NCBI GenBank assembly: GCA_964215915.1
Contig: CAXPEB010000027.1
Coordinates: 1-64,000, forward strand
DNA: 64,000 nucleotides
Source: UBA8524 sp964215915
GTDB taxonomy: Bacteria > Bacteroidota > Bacteroidia > UBA8524
Direction: 5' to 3'
Part shown: positions 24,868 through 33,260 of the stretch, in pieces
Numbering within the stretch: position 1 is the stretch's first letter
How the letters are laid out: each line of letters opens with the position of its first letter
The notes under the pieces: generated by a model
Database searches by the model: none
Told to the model about the DNA's origin: nothing
The model's input: the letters and a program-made list of their open reading frames with translations, nothing else
Program-made: the position numbers and the translations under genes

Positions 24868-26142
24868 ATGAGTTACAAAGAACCCGCTCCTATTAAGAAT
24901 GCGGAGAATCCATTCGAATCGATGATGTCGCGATTCGATGAGGCGGCGAAGATTCTGGGCCTTGATCAGAACAGCTACAACGTGCTGAAATCACCGGAAA
25001 AAGCGGTGATTGTCAATCTCCCCGTAATCATGGATGACGGGACCGTGCAAGTATTTGAAGGTTACCGTGTGGTTCACTCACAAGCCATGGGCCCCTCCAA
25101 GGGAGGGATTCGTTATTCCATGGATGTACACCTGGATGAAGTAAAGGCCCTAGCTGCCTGGATGACCTGGAAATGTGCCGTAGTGGGCATTCCGTATGGT
25201 GGCGGCAAAGGCGGGATCAAATGCGATCCCCGGAAAATGTCAAAAGGAGAACTGGAACGCCTTACCCGGGCCTATACCGGAGCAATGCGTGATGTTTTCG
25301 GACCGGAAAAAGATATTCCGGCTCCCGATATGAATACCGGCCCTCAGGAGATGGGTTGGCTTATGGATGAATTCTCCAAAATTACCGGAAGCTATACCCC
25401 GGCTGTAACCACCGGAAAGCCGCTGGTTCTTGGCGGGTCACTCGGACGCGTGGAAGCAACCGGACGAGGCGTAATGGTTTCCGCAAGAGCCGCAATGGGC
25501 AAACTGGGAATCAACCCGATTGAAGCAACCTGCGCCGTGCAAGGGTTCGGAAACGTAGGCTCTATTTCAGCCAAGCTGATCCAGCTGCAGGGATTGAAGA
25601 TCGTTGCTATTTCTGATATCAGCGGAGGTTATTACGATAAAAACGGAATCGATATCGAAGCGGCCATTGCTTACCGTAACAACAACGGTGGCACCCTGGA
25701 AGGCTTTAAAGCAGACCGTATCAGCAATGAAGAGATCCTGGAACTGGATGTGGATGTGCTCATCCCTGCGGCCATGGAAGACCAGATCACTAAAAACAAC
25801 GCCGCCAACATCAAGGCAAAACTGATCGTGGAAGGAGCCAATGGCCCTACTTCGGCAAGTGCGGATATCATCCTGCACAATAACGATGTAATGGTAGTGC
25901 CGGATATCCTGGCCAATGCCGGTGGTGTTACCGTATCTTATTTTGAATGGGTACAAAACCGACTGGGATACTACTGGACGGAAGAACGGGTGCATCGTCG
26001 CGCCGACCGTACCATGAAACAAGCCTTTGAGGAAGTGTATGCCGCTTCTCAAAAATATGCGGTAAGCATGCGTATTGCAGCTTACATCGTAGCCATTGAC
26101 AAGGTATCCAAGTCCTTGGGCTACCGGGGAGTTTTCGGTTAA
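24868..26142 (+). CDS. Glutamate dehydrogenase
   Basis: The 424-aa hexameric-type NAD(P)-dependent enzyme deaminates glutamate or aminates 2-oxoglutarate. It has the substrate motif SKGGIRYSMDV, catalytic Lys region GIPYGGGKGGIKCDP near residue 110, APDMNTGPQEMGW, and the Rossmann signature VQGFGNVG near 225. This is the classical GdhA/RocG form, unlike the divergent relative at 1887. It is monocistronic, with its own promoter (24835-24842) and terminator (26165-26189). Cofactor preference cannot be read with confidence. Confidence 0.94.
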   Translation: MSYKEPAPIKNAENPFESMMSRFDEAAKILGLDQNSYNVLKSPEKAVIVNLPVIMDDGTVQVFEGYRVVHSQAMGPSKGGIRYSMDVHLDEVKALAAWMTWKCAVVGIPYGGGKGGIKCDPRKMSKGELERLTRAYTGAMRDVFGPEKDIPAPDMNTGPQEMGWLMDEFSKITGSYTPAVTTGKPLVLGGSLGRVEATGRGVMVSARAAMGKLGINPIEATCAVQGFGNVGSISAKLIQLQGLKIVAISDISGGYYDKNGIDIEAAIAYRNNNGGTLEGFKADRISNEEILELDVDVLIPAAMEDQITKNNAANIKAKLIVEGANGPTSASADIILHNNDVMVVPDILANAGGVTVSYFEWVQNRLGYYWTEERVHRRADRTMKQAFEEVYAASQKYAVSMRIAAYIVAIDKVSKSLGYRGVFG

Positions 26143-26164
26143 TCCGTAATCTGTCAAAAACATT

Positions 26165-26189
26165 AAGCCGCCTTGTGCGGCTTTTTTTT
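26165..26189 (+). terminator. Terminator of glutamate dehydrogenase gene
   Basis: AAGCCGC-CTTGT-GCGGCTT followed by a run of T, 22 nt after the stop codon. Confidence 0.9.
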
Positions 26190-26215
26190 GCTCACATCCC
26201 TCCCGAAATAGCTTT

Positions 26216-26223
26216 TATCTTTG
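26216..26223 (+). promoter_or_regulatory. -7 box of psd
   Basis: TATCTTTG matches TAnnTTTG; the psd ATG begins only 5 nt after the box, so the transcript should be leaderless or nearly so. Confidence 0.7.
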
Positions 26224-26227
26224 CAGC

Positions 26228-26890
26228 ATGAAAATTCACCGCGAAGGATTTCTGATCCTCCTGATCACTTCCCTGATCTGTACCGGCATTATTTACGGCT
26301 CCGATTACCTGTTCCCACACAGTGAAGTGCTGAGAACCATTTTTTATATCGCTGCAATAGTGCTGTTTGTATTGGTCCTTCAGTTCTTTCGCAACCCGAG
26401 CCGGTATACGGAGATCGATCCGGAAAACATTATCGCTCCTGCCGACGGGAAAGTCGTGGTTATTGAAGAAGTGGAAGAACCTGAATACTTCAAAGACAAA
26501 CGGCTGCAGGTTTCTATATTCATGTCGCCGGTGAACGTGCACGTAAACCGGAACCCGGTATCCGGAATGATCCGTTTCTACCGGTATCATGCAGGAAAAT
26601 ACCTGGCTGCCTGGCACCCCAAAAGCTCTACGGAGAATGAGCGAACTACTGTAGTAGTTCGGGATGACAAAGGAAGGGAAGTCCTTTTTCGCCAGATTGC
26701 AGGAGCGATGGCCCGCCGAATCTGCTGCTATGTTTCCGAAGGCCAGCGTGTTCAGCAGGGTAAGGAAATGGGATTTATCAAATTCGGTTCACGCGTGGAT
26801 CTGTTTCTTCCCCTGGGGACCAAGGTTTTAGTTAAACTGGGAGACAAAACACGCTCGGGAGAAACCGTCATTGCCGAATTTTCCGAATGA
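26228..26890 (+). CDS. psd: Phosphatidylserine decarboxylase
   Basis: It decarboxylates phosphatidylserine to phosphatidylethanolamine. The 220-aa protein is the short, soluble-core type with two N-terminal membrane helices (about 8-50). It has APADGKVVVIEE, the SPVNVHVNRNPVSG region and the self-cleavage motif FGSRVDLFLP near residue 186; the Ser becomes the pyruvoyl group. It completes the cdsA-pssA-psd route. A leaderless promoter lies immediately upstream. Confidence 0.95.
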   Translation: MKIHREGFLILLITSLICTGIIYGSDYLFPHSEVLRTIFYIAAIVLFVLVLQFFRNPSRYTEIDPENIIAPADGKVVVIEEVEEPEYFKDKRLQVSIFMSPVNVHVNRNPVSGMIRFYRYHAGKYLAAWHPKSSTENERTTVVVRDDKGREVLFRQIAGAMARRICCYVSEGQRVQQGKEMGFIKFGSRVDLFLPLGTKVLVKLGDKTRSGETVIAEFSE

Positions 26891-26894
26891 TTTT

Positions 26895-26902
26895 TATCTT
26901 TG
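26895..26902 (+). promoter_or_regulatory. -7 box of Cys-rich protein gene
   Basis: TATCTTTG matches TAnnTTTG, 13 nt before the ATG at 26916 and directly after the psd stop codon. Confidence 0.65.
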
Positions 26903-26915
26903 GGAAAGCAGTTAT

Positions 26916-27233
26916 ATGAAAAAGTATTTATTCACCACACTTTTTGTTGTGGCAGGGTGTCTGGCCGTTCAGGCTCAGTCATCACCCGAAGAAAAAAAGG
27001 AGGAAAAACCGGTAGTTACCTCGACCGCTCCTGCGAAACAAGATAACGGAGAAGAAAAGAAAGAGGAGGAGAAAAAAGAAGAAAAGAGCTGTTGCAGTAA
27101 AGGAGCAGAAGAAGGCAAAGCCTGTTGCAAGAAGGAAGAAGAGCAAAAAGAAGGTAAGGCCTGCAACAAAGAGAACAAAAAAGGATGTTGTTCGAACGGT
27201 AAAAAGGTGAAAAAGCGTAAAGAGAAAAAATAA
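26916..27233 (+). CDS. Small secreted Lys/Glu- and Cys-rich protein
   Basis: A 105-aa protein that I do not recognise as a named family. A signal peptide (KKYLFTTLFVVAGCLAVQA) precedes a mature part almost wholly of Lys and Glu, with repeated double-cysteine motifs in the second half: SCCSKG, ACCKKEE, ACNKEN, GCCSNGKK. The C terminus is strongly basic. The cysteine spacing suggests a metal-binding or disulfide-rich periplasmic protein. It has its own promoter and a terminator at 27240-27258. I chose the ATG at 26916 because the signal peptide begins there and the promoter precedes it. Confidence 0.78.
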   Translation: MKKYLFTTLFVVAGCLAVQAQSSPEEKKEEKPVVTSTAPAKQDNGEEKKEEEKKEEKSCCSKGAEEGKACCKKEEEQKEGKACNKENKKGCCSNGKKVKKRKEKK

Positions 27234-27239
27234 AGCAAG

Positions 27240-27258
27240 GCCCTGAAAAGGGCTTTTT
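27240..27258 (+). terminator. Terminator of Cys-rich protein gene
   Basis: GCCCT-GAAA-AGGGC followed by five T, 7 nt after the stop codon. Confidence 0.8.
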
Positions 27259-27265
27259 CTGTATT

Positions 27266-27928
27266 ATGAAGTCCATACTTCCTTTCCTCAAAGAACTCCG
27301 GGACAATAACAATCGTGACTGGTTTCAGGCAAATAAAAAACGCTATGAAACCAGCCAGAAAGAGATTTCATCCCTGGTTAACGAAGTGATTGCCGACCTT
27401 TCTTCGAACGAGCCCGAATTAGCCGATCTTCAGGCTAAAGACTGCCTGTTCCGGATATACCGGGATGTGCGCTTTTCCAAAGACAAATCACCATACAAAA
27501 CAGGACTGGGAGCAGTCATTGCTCCGGGAGGAAGAAAATCGCCATACGGGTGTTACTACATACACCTGGAACCGGGGTCCTGCTTCCTTGCCGGCGGTAT
27601 TTACCTTCCGCAACCACAAGTTCTTCAGAACATCCGGCAGGAGATTGATTACAATTTTTCCGAGATCACTTCCATCCTTGAAGACCCCGCTTTCAAAAAG
27701 CTCTTTAATGGCTTGGATAGCCAGCACCAGCTCAAAACCACTCCAAAAGGATATGAGGCCGATAATCCGGCAATCGATCTTTTGAAGCTGAAGAGTTTTA
27801 CGGTTTCACGAAACCTGAAAGACGCCGACATCGAATCCGCAAACTTTAAGTCACTTTGCCTGAAGCATTTTGCCGAAATCAGGAAACTGAACCTTTTCTT
27901 AAACCGGGCTGTTGACTCGGGAGAATAA
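27266..27928 (+). CDS. DUF2461 family protein
   Basis: A 220-aa protein matching the DUF2461/TIGR02453 family: LRDNNNRDWFQANKKRYE at the N terminus, LFRIYRDVRFSKDKSPYKTGLGA in the centre and YYIHLEPGSCFLAGGIYLP after it. No catalytic function is known for the family. It starts just after the preceding terminator and may be co-transcribed with the phosphohexomutase gene 32 bp downstream. Confidence 0.9.
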   Translation: MKSILPFLKELRDNNNRDWFQANKKRYETSQKEISSLVNEVIADLSSNEPELADLQAKDCLFRIYRDVRFSKDKSPYKTGLGAVIAPGGRKSPYGCYYIHLEPGSCFLAGGIYLPQPQVLQNIRQEIDYNFSEITSILEDPAFKKLFNGLDSQHQLKTTPKGYEADNPAIDLLKLKSFTVSRNLKDADIESANFKSLCLKHFAEIRKLNLFLNRAVDSGE

Positions 27929-27960
27929 ATGTTTTTCCCTTATTTCGTTTTCAATATAGA

Positions 27961-29703
27961 ATGATGCAGAGCATGGAGACTGTTGACGAAGCCATTTTAC
28001 TCAAAGCGAAACAATGGCTCGAAGACCCTTTTGACGAGGATACCCGCCAGGAAGTCAGGCAAATGATGGAAAAGGATCCGGTAGCGCTTACCGATTCTTT
28101 TTACAAGGATCTTGAATTCGGAACGGGTGGGCTCCGCGGAATAATGGGTGCCGGCACCAATAAAATGAACCGGTACACCATTGGTATGGCCACCCAGGGG
28201 CTGGCTAACTACCTTGTTTCCGTCTATCCCGATGAAGTGATCAAGGTAGCCATTGCCCATGATTCCCGTAATAACAGCCGCTTTTTCGCTCAAACTGCGG
28301 CGGATGTTCTTTCCGCCAACGGTATCCATGTTTACCTCTTCGAAGACCTGCGTCCAACTCCTGAATTGTCGTTCAGCGTAAGGGAGCTGGGAGCAAAAGC
28401 CGGGATTGTGGTTACTGCATCCCACAACCCGAAAGAATACAATGGTTACAAGGTTTACTGGTCTGACGGCGGTCAGTTGGTGCCACCTCATGATAAAAAC
28501 ACCATAGAACATGTTCGGAAGATCAGCGGACCTTCACAAGTAAATTTCCAGGCCCGACAGGACCTGATTCATAGTCTCGGTTCGGAAATGGATGAGAAGT
28601 ATTGGGACCGTGTCTGCGGCCTGAGCTTATCGGATGCCGGCAAGGAGGAGCTTAAGATCGTTTACACACCGATACACGGTACGGGGATCAACGGTGTTCC
28701 GCAGGTGTTGAAAAAGATGGGTTTTGCCCGGGTGGAAGTCCTTGAATCACAAAGTCAGCCCGACGGGAATTTCCCAACAGTCCATTCACCGAACCCGGAA
28801 GAAGCTGCAGCACTTGACCTGGCTATTGCAAAGGCAAAAGAAACCGATGCTGATCTTGTTCTGGGAACCGACCCCGACTCTGACCGCGTGGGAATTGCCG
28901 TAAAAAACCACCAGGGCAATCTGATCCTAATGAACGGGAACGAAACGGCTGCCATCCTGGTTCATTATGTACTCTCCCAGAAAGCCCACAGACAGGAGCT
29001 CAAGGGCATGGAATACGTGGCGAAGACCATTGTTACCACTGACCTGATCCAGTTGATTGCCGAAAGTTTCGGAGTACGTTGTTACGAATGCCTGACAGGT
29101 TTCAAATACATCGCTGAGATCATTCGGGAAAATGAAGGGCGTGGAACTTACCTGGTTGGCGGAGAAGAGAGTTATGGTTACCTGGTTGGCGACTTCGTTC
29201 GCGACAAGGATGCGATAAGTTCAGCAGCTATGATAGCAGAAGCTGCTGCCTGGGCTAAGAGTCAGGGAATGAATCTCCTGCAATACCTGGAGCGTATACA
29301 CGAAGAGCACGCTGTATTCCGCGAAGCTCTCATATCCATAACCAAAAAGGGTAAAAGCGGTGCGGATGAGATCAGGCAGATGATGGATGATTTCCGGAAT
29401 AAGCCCTTGCAAGCGATTAACGGATACCATGTGGTGATAACCCGCGACTACCAGCATTCGTTGGAAAAGGACCTGCGTAACGGGGATCAACGTGTTATCG
29501 ATCTGCCCCAATCCAATGTCTTTCAATTCGTACTTCAGGATCAAACGGTGATAACCGCAAGACCTTCAGGCACCGAACCGAAGATCAAGTTTTACATCAG
29601 TGTGCGGGAAAAGCTGCACAGTGGTTATAGCTATGGAGCTGTGCAAATCAAATTGAAGGAAAAAATCGAAGGCGTAAAGATTGCCCTTGGCCTGACGGAA
29701 TAA
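27961..29703 (+). CDS. Phosphoglucomutase/phosphomannomutase
   Basis: A 580-aa alpha-D-phosphohexomutase that interconverts hexose 1- and 6-phosphates. All four family motifs are visible: GTGGLRGIMG near residue 55, the phosphoserine loop TASHNPKEYNGYK near 155, the Mg-binding loop DPDSDRVG near 305, the sugar loop GGEESYGYLVGD near 400 and the phosphate loop RPSGTEPKIKFY near 535. Length and the N-terminal helical extension match PgcA-type glucomutases. Several in-frame ATGs (27961, 27964, 27973) make the start uncertain by a few residues. Confidence 0.93.
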   Translation: MMQSMETVDEAILLKAKQWLEDPFDEDTRQEVRQMMEKDPVALTDSFYKDLEFGTGGLRGIMGAGTNKMNRYTIGMATQGLANYLVSVYPDEVIKVAIAHDSRNNSRFFAQTAADVLSANGIHVYLFEDLRPTPELSFSVRELGAKAGIVVTASHNPKEYNGYKVYWSDGGQLVPPHDKNTIEHVRKISGPSQVNFQARQDLIHSLGSEMDEKYWDRVCGLSLSDAGKEELKIVYTPIHGTGINGVPQVLKKMGFARVEVLESQSQPDGNFPTVHSPNPEEAAALDLAIAKAKETDADLVLGTDPDSDRVGIAVKNHQGNLILMNGNETAAILVHYVLSQKAHRQELKGMEYVAKTIVTTDLIQLIAESFGVRCYECLTGFKYIAEIIRENEGRGTYLVGGEESYGYLVGDFVRDKDAISSAAMIAEAAAWAKSQGMNLLQYLERIHEEHAVFREALISITKKGKSGADEIRQMMDDFRNKPLQAINGYHVVITRDYQHSLEKDLRNGDQRVIDLPQSNVFQFVLQDQTVITARPSGTEPKIKFYISVREKLHSGYSYGAVQIKLKEKIEGVKIALGLTE

Positions 29704-29714
29704 AATTAGGCAGA

Positions 29715-30176
29715 TCAGGAAAGCAGCTTCTGGCGCAGATAAAACTCCAGTTGCTCGTTCGCCCGGCGCAACTCCTCTACAAGTCGCTCATTTTCACGTC
29801 TCAGGTTGAACACCTCGAATGCCTGTCGAATAGTTGTTTTCAGGAATTCATTATCCCAGGGTTTGGTCAGGTAACGATAAACCTCTCCTTTGTTGATGGC
29901 GTCAACAACCGCATTGATATCGCTGTATCCGGTAAGAAGAATTCGGATTGGTTCCGGTTTTTCAGGAATGATACGTTGCAGGAACTCAACCCCGGTCATG
30001 TTGGGCATTCGCTGATCCGTAATGATCACATGAATGTCCTCTTTAAGCACAATATCCAGCCCTTCCTGTCCGGATATTGCCGTAAACACATTGAAGTCAC
30101 GGCGGAAGGCCGCTTTGAACGAGAGCAGGTTATTCTGCTCATCATCTACATACAGTACGCTGATTTGATGCGACAT
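29715..30176 (-). CDS. Single-domain response regulator with C-terminal coiled coil
   Basis: A 153-aa protein with a receiver domain (5-120) carrying acidic residues YVDDEQNN, phospho-acceptor Asp in VIITDQRMPNMTG and the switch Lys in YLTKPWDNE. A heptad-rich helix (RRENERLVEELRRANEQLEFYL) follows. It has no output domain. It closely resembles the N-terminal receiver of the hybrid at 35415 (DQRMP...GVQF, KPWDP), suggesting a common origin and perhaps a shared phosphorelay. It is divergent from the signalling operon, with its promoter box at 30194-30201. Confidence 0.9.
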   Translation of the reverse strand: MSHQISVLYVDDEQNNLLSFKAAFRRDFNVFTAISGQEGLDIVLKEDIHVIITDQRMPNMTGVEFLQRIIPEKPEPIRILLTGYSDINAVVDAINKGEVYRYLTKPWDNEFLKTTIRQAFEVFNLRRENERLVEELRRANEQLEFYLRQKLLS

Positions 30177-30193
30177 TCTGTCTCCCTTGGCTA

Positions 30194-30201
30194 CAAAATT
30201 A
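30194..30201 (-). promoter_or_regulatory. -7 box of response regulator gene
   Basis: TAATTTTG on the minus strand matches TAnnTTTG, 17 nt before the ATG at 30176. Confidence 0.6.
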
Positions 30202-30291
30202 TAAAAACCTGTGACTGTTGCAATTCAAATCTTGCCAGCCCCGCCCCTTCCTGTGAAATGCCTTGATAATGTTGTAAAAAGACGCGTAATT

Positions 30292-32574
30292 ATGCCTCAT
30301 TTTATGACTAGCTACGAGCAGATCCTGAGCTGTGGCAAGGAACAGTGGAAGCCACTGATACTAAGCTACTCCGTTGATTCGGAACGAGAAATCATCGATT
30401 CCCTGAAGGCAAATAACTCGGTACAGGTGTATGACGAATTGCGTTCCCAGGTCGCGGAATTGTTAAAATCACGTCATCCTGAAAAAAAACTTAAAGGGGA
30501 TGCTCTTAATGAGGCCGTTACGAACTTTTTGAAAGAGCAGGACACACAGGAGTATGGTGTTTGGGTATTTTATCCCTGGAGCCGGCGCCTGGTTCACCTG
30601 CTACCGGAAAAAGACTTCATCGCAACCCGAATCAGTCCGAATAACCCAAAGATCACGCGCTCGGAACAGGAACTACTCCGGAACAAAAAAGTTGGAGTAG
30701 TCGGCCTTTCGGTAGGTCAGTCGATATCGCTCATACTGGCGATGGAGAGGATTTGCGGGGAGTTACGCATTGCCGATCACGATATTCTTGAGCTGGCCAA
30801 CCTCAACCGTATACGGGCAGGTGTACACAGCATGGGCCTGAACAAGTGTGTGATCGTTGCCAGGGAAATCATGGAGATTGATCCTTTTTTCAAGCTTAGA
30901 CTTTACCCGGAAGGGATGACCCGGGAAAATGCGGAAGCCTTTTTTAATGAGGGAGGCAGCCTCGATCTGATTGTCGATGAATGCGACAGCGTGGAGATCA
31001 AAGTCGGGCTGCGCCATATAGCCCGGAAACAAGGTATTCCGGTGGTCATGGATATGAGCGACCGTGGTACTATTGACGTGGAACGTTTCGATCTGGAACC
31101 CGAAAGACCTATCCTTCATGGCTGGTTGGATCACCTGGATGTGAGCAACATCGGATCCCTGACCAATGAAGAAAAAGTGCCCTATATGATGCCTATTTTC
31201 GGCATCGATACCATCAGCAAAAGGCTTAAGGCCTCTATGGTGGAAATTGGCGAAAGCATCCATACCTGGCCTCAACTGGCTACTTCGGTTGCCATGGGCG
31301 GAGCACTTGCCGCCGACACGGTGCGCAGGATATTCCTGGATCAATACCACGACTCGGGCCGTTATTTTATCGACCTCGATCAACTCATCAGCGACCGCGA
31401 TACTCAGGAAGAGGTTTTTACGCCGCAGGAATTTCCCTGCCCGGAACTCCGGGAAGAGGATATACGTAAACAGGCTACAGACCTGAAGGAGAAACTTGGG
31501 CTCAGACCCGGAGACCTCAAGGATTCTGACCTGGAAGCGCTGGTTACCGAACTTGGACAAGCCCCTTCGGCGGGTAATAATCAGCCCTGGAAATGGCTGG
31601 CTATGGATGGTAATCTCTTTCTGTTTCATGAAAAAGCAAGGTCCTGGTCCTGGACGGACTTCGACAACAGCCTGGCCATGATCAGCCTGGGTGCCGCCCT
31701 TGAGTCCCTTCGCCTTGCTGCACCAAAATATGGTTACGAAGCGGTGTGCCAGGTGGTGCATGAAGGCCAGCTGATAGCAGTAGCAGAAATACGGAACAGC
31801 CAACTTCAACCCGACCCTCTTGCCGCAGGAATCGGGTTACGCTGCAGCAACCGGAAAAAGGGTTTGGAGGCTTCCATACCTGATACCGATATCAGTAAGA
31901 TTCGCGAAGCGGTTGAAGCGATCCCCGGACTTCATTTCCATTGTTTCCCCAGCCGGGAAACCGTACTCGGCATTGCCGATGTAGTCGGCAGGGCGGAAAA
32001 GCTGCGCTTCATGCATCCGCAAGGTCATTACGAGTTCTTCAAAGATGAAATGCGGTGGAATGATCAGGAAGCCCTGGATACCCGGAACGGACTGGACATC
32101 AAAACCCTGGAACTCAGCGAAACCCAACGAGTAGGGTTGGAGGTTAGCAGCGATCCGGCCGTAATGGACCTGGTACGTCGCTGGCAGGGTGGGCGTGCCC
32201 TGGAAAAGGTAAGCGGCGATGCGGTGAGAAGCTCCACGGCTGTTGGCCTGGTAACCTGCGACAAAGATATCGATCCGCTGAGCCTTATTCCCGGTGCCGG
32301 AGCCTTGCGTGCCTGGATCGCGAGTAATATGCTGCAATGGGCGGTTCACCCCATTTCCGCGCCATTGTTTTTTATAAATCGGATTGAAAAGCCGAATAAT
32401 TTGCTTTCCGAGCAAAATATTCAAAGCATCGGGCAGTTTAAAAACGATTTGTTTAAAATAATCCCAATATTGCAGGTGGAAAAGGGGGTATTCATGTTTA
32501 GAATGAGTAAAGCTGAAACACCCAGCGCTCTTTCCTTACGATTTAATACGAACCAAATTCTGATCAGGGGATAA
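30292..32574 (+). CDS. ThiF/E1-like and nitroreductase fusion (Rv1355c-like)
   Basis: The 760-aa protein joins an N-terminal helical region (1-120), a ThiF/MoeB/E1-like adenylating domain (about 125-345; GVVGLSVGQS nucleotide loop, DHDILELANLNR) and a nitroreductase-like flavin domain (about 415-740; APSAGNNQPWKW). It resembles the Rv1355c/MoeY family, whose substrate is not known. The CxxC zinc pairs of many E1 proteins are not seen. Such a pairing could activate a carboxylate and oxidise or reduce a product. It heads a five-gene operon, overlapping the next gene by 1 nt. The start is the ATG at 30292 or the in-frame ATG at 30304. Confidence 0.82.
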   Translation: MPHFMTSYEQILSCGKEQWKPLILSYSVDSEREIIDSLKANNSVQVYDELRSQVAELLKSRHPEKKLKGDALNEAVTNFLKEQDTQEYGVWVFYPWSRRLVHLLPEKDFIATRISPNNPKITRSEQELLRNKKVGVVGLSVGQSISLILAMERICGELRIADHDILELANLNRIRAGVHSMGLNKCVIVAREIMEIDPFFKLRLYPEGMTRENAEAFFNEGGSLDLIVDECDSVEIKVGLRHIARKQGIPVVMDMSDRGTIDVERFDLEPERPILHGWLDHLDVSNIGSLTNEEKVPYMMPIFGIDTISKRLKASMVEIGESIHTWPQLATSVAMGGALAADTVRRIFLDQYHDSGRYFIDLDQLISDRDTQEEVFTPQEFPCPELREEDIRKQATDLKEKLGLRPGDLKDSDLEALVTELGQAPSAGNNQPWKWLAMDGNLFLFHEKARSWSWTDFDNSLAMISLGAALESLRLAAPKYGYEAVCQVVHEGQLIAVAEIRNSQLQPDPLAAGIGLRCSNRKKGLEASIPDTDISKIREAVEAIPGLHFHCFPSRETVLGIADVVGRAEKLRFMHPQGHYEFFKDEMRWNDQEALDTRNGLDIKTLELSETQRVGLEVSSDPAVMDLVRRWQGGRALEKVSGDAVRSSTAVGLVTCDKDIDPLSLIPGAGALRAWIASNMLQWAVHPISAPLFFINRIEKPNNLLSEQNIQSIGQFKNDLFKIIPILQVEKGVFMFRMSKAETPSALSLRFNTNQILIRG

Positions 32575-33260
32575 TGTTTACTTTCAAGGCTTTCCGAGCA
32601 GTTGATGAGCCGGAGTTGTGTGAGGAATACGCCGAAGGCCATGTTCGGGTATTGCGGGACTATGGGATAGTGAACATCACCTCCAACAACAATGAGTGGG
32701 CGCTGCTTGACTGTGTTTACTGTATTGTGGTATACAACGAAGAAAACGAGATGGTGGGCGGAATACGGGTACAAAAGGCCGACGGAGTGAATCAGCTTCC
32801 TGTGGAGAAAGCCATTTCCTATAAGGATCCCCGTATCCATGATATTGTCAGCGTCTATATCAAAGAAGGCGTAGGCGAGTTGTGTGCTTTATGGAATGCC
32901 AAATCGGTAGCAGGAAAAGGACTTAGCTTACTGCTTTCCCGTGCGGGTATTGCCATCAGCTCGCAGGTAGGTATCTCTACGATGATGGGCATCTGTGCCG
33001 ACTATACGCTGAAAATGTTCCGTAAAGTGGGTTTTGTGGTGGATGAAAGTCTGGGCAACGAAGGCAAATTCGTTTACCCGAATGAAAACTACATAGCCCG
33101 TGTACTGGGTATTTTGAATGCCCGAAACCTGGAAACAGCTGAAGAAGAGGATCGTATACGTATGCTGAATATTCGGGAGAATCCGGATCAGGAGTTCGTT
33201 GAATATCAGGACAAGATGCCCATAAAGATCATTTACAGATTAAATATGTCAATAAAATGA
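32574..33260 (+). CDS. GNAT/autoinducer-synthase-like acyltransferase (putative)
   Basis: A 228-aa protein without a firm family name. The pattern is that of the GNAT fold as used in N-acyl amino acid and acyl-homoserine-lactone synthases: CIVVYNEENEMVGGIRVQ, a strand with GELCALWNAKS (E102-W107), a helix after AGKGLSLLLSRAGIAI, then MMGICADYTLKMFRKVGF. It ends in a region predicted to be less ordered. It overlaps the ThiF-nitroreductase gene by 1 nt and the 7TMR kinase by 4 nt, so it is surely co-translated with a sensor. Making a diffusible acylated product is inference. Confidence 0.6.
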   Translation: MFTFKAFRAVDEPELCEEYAEGHVRVLRDYGIVNITSNNNEWALLDCVYCIVVYNEENEMVGGIRVQKADGVNQLPVEKAISYKDPRIHDIVSVYIKEGVGELCALWNAKSVAGKGLSLLLSRAGIAISSQVGISTMMGICADYTLKMFRKVGFVVDESLGNEGKFVYPNENYIARVLGILNARNLETAEEEDRIRMLNIRENPDQEFVEYQDKMPIKIIYRLNMSIK

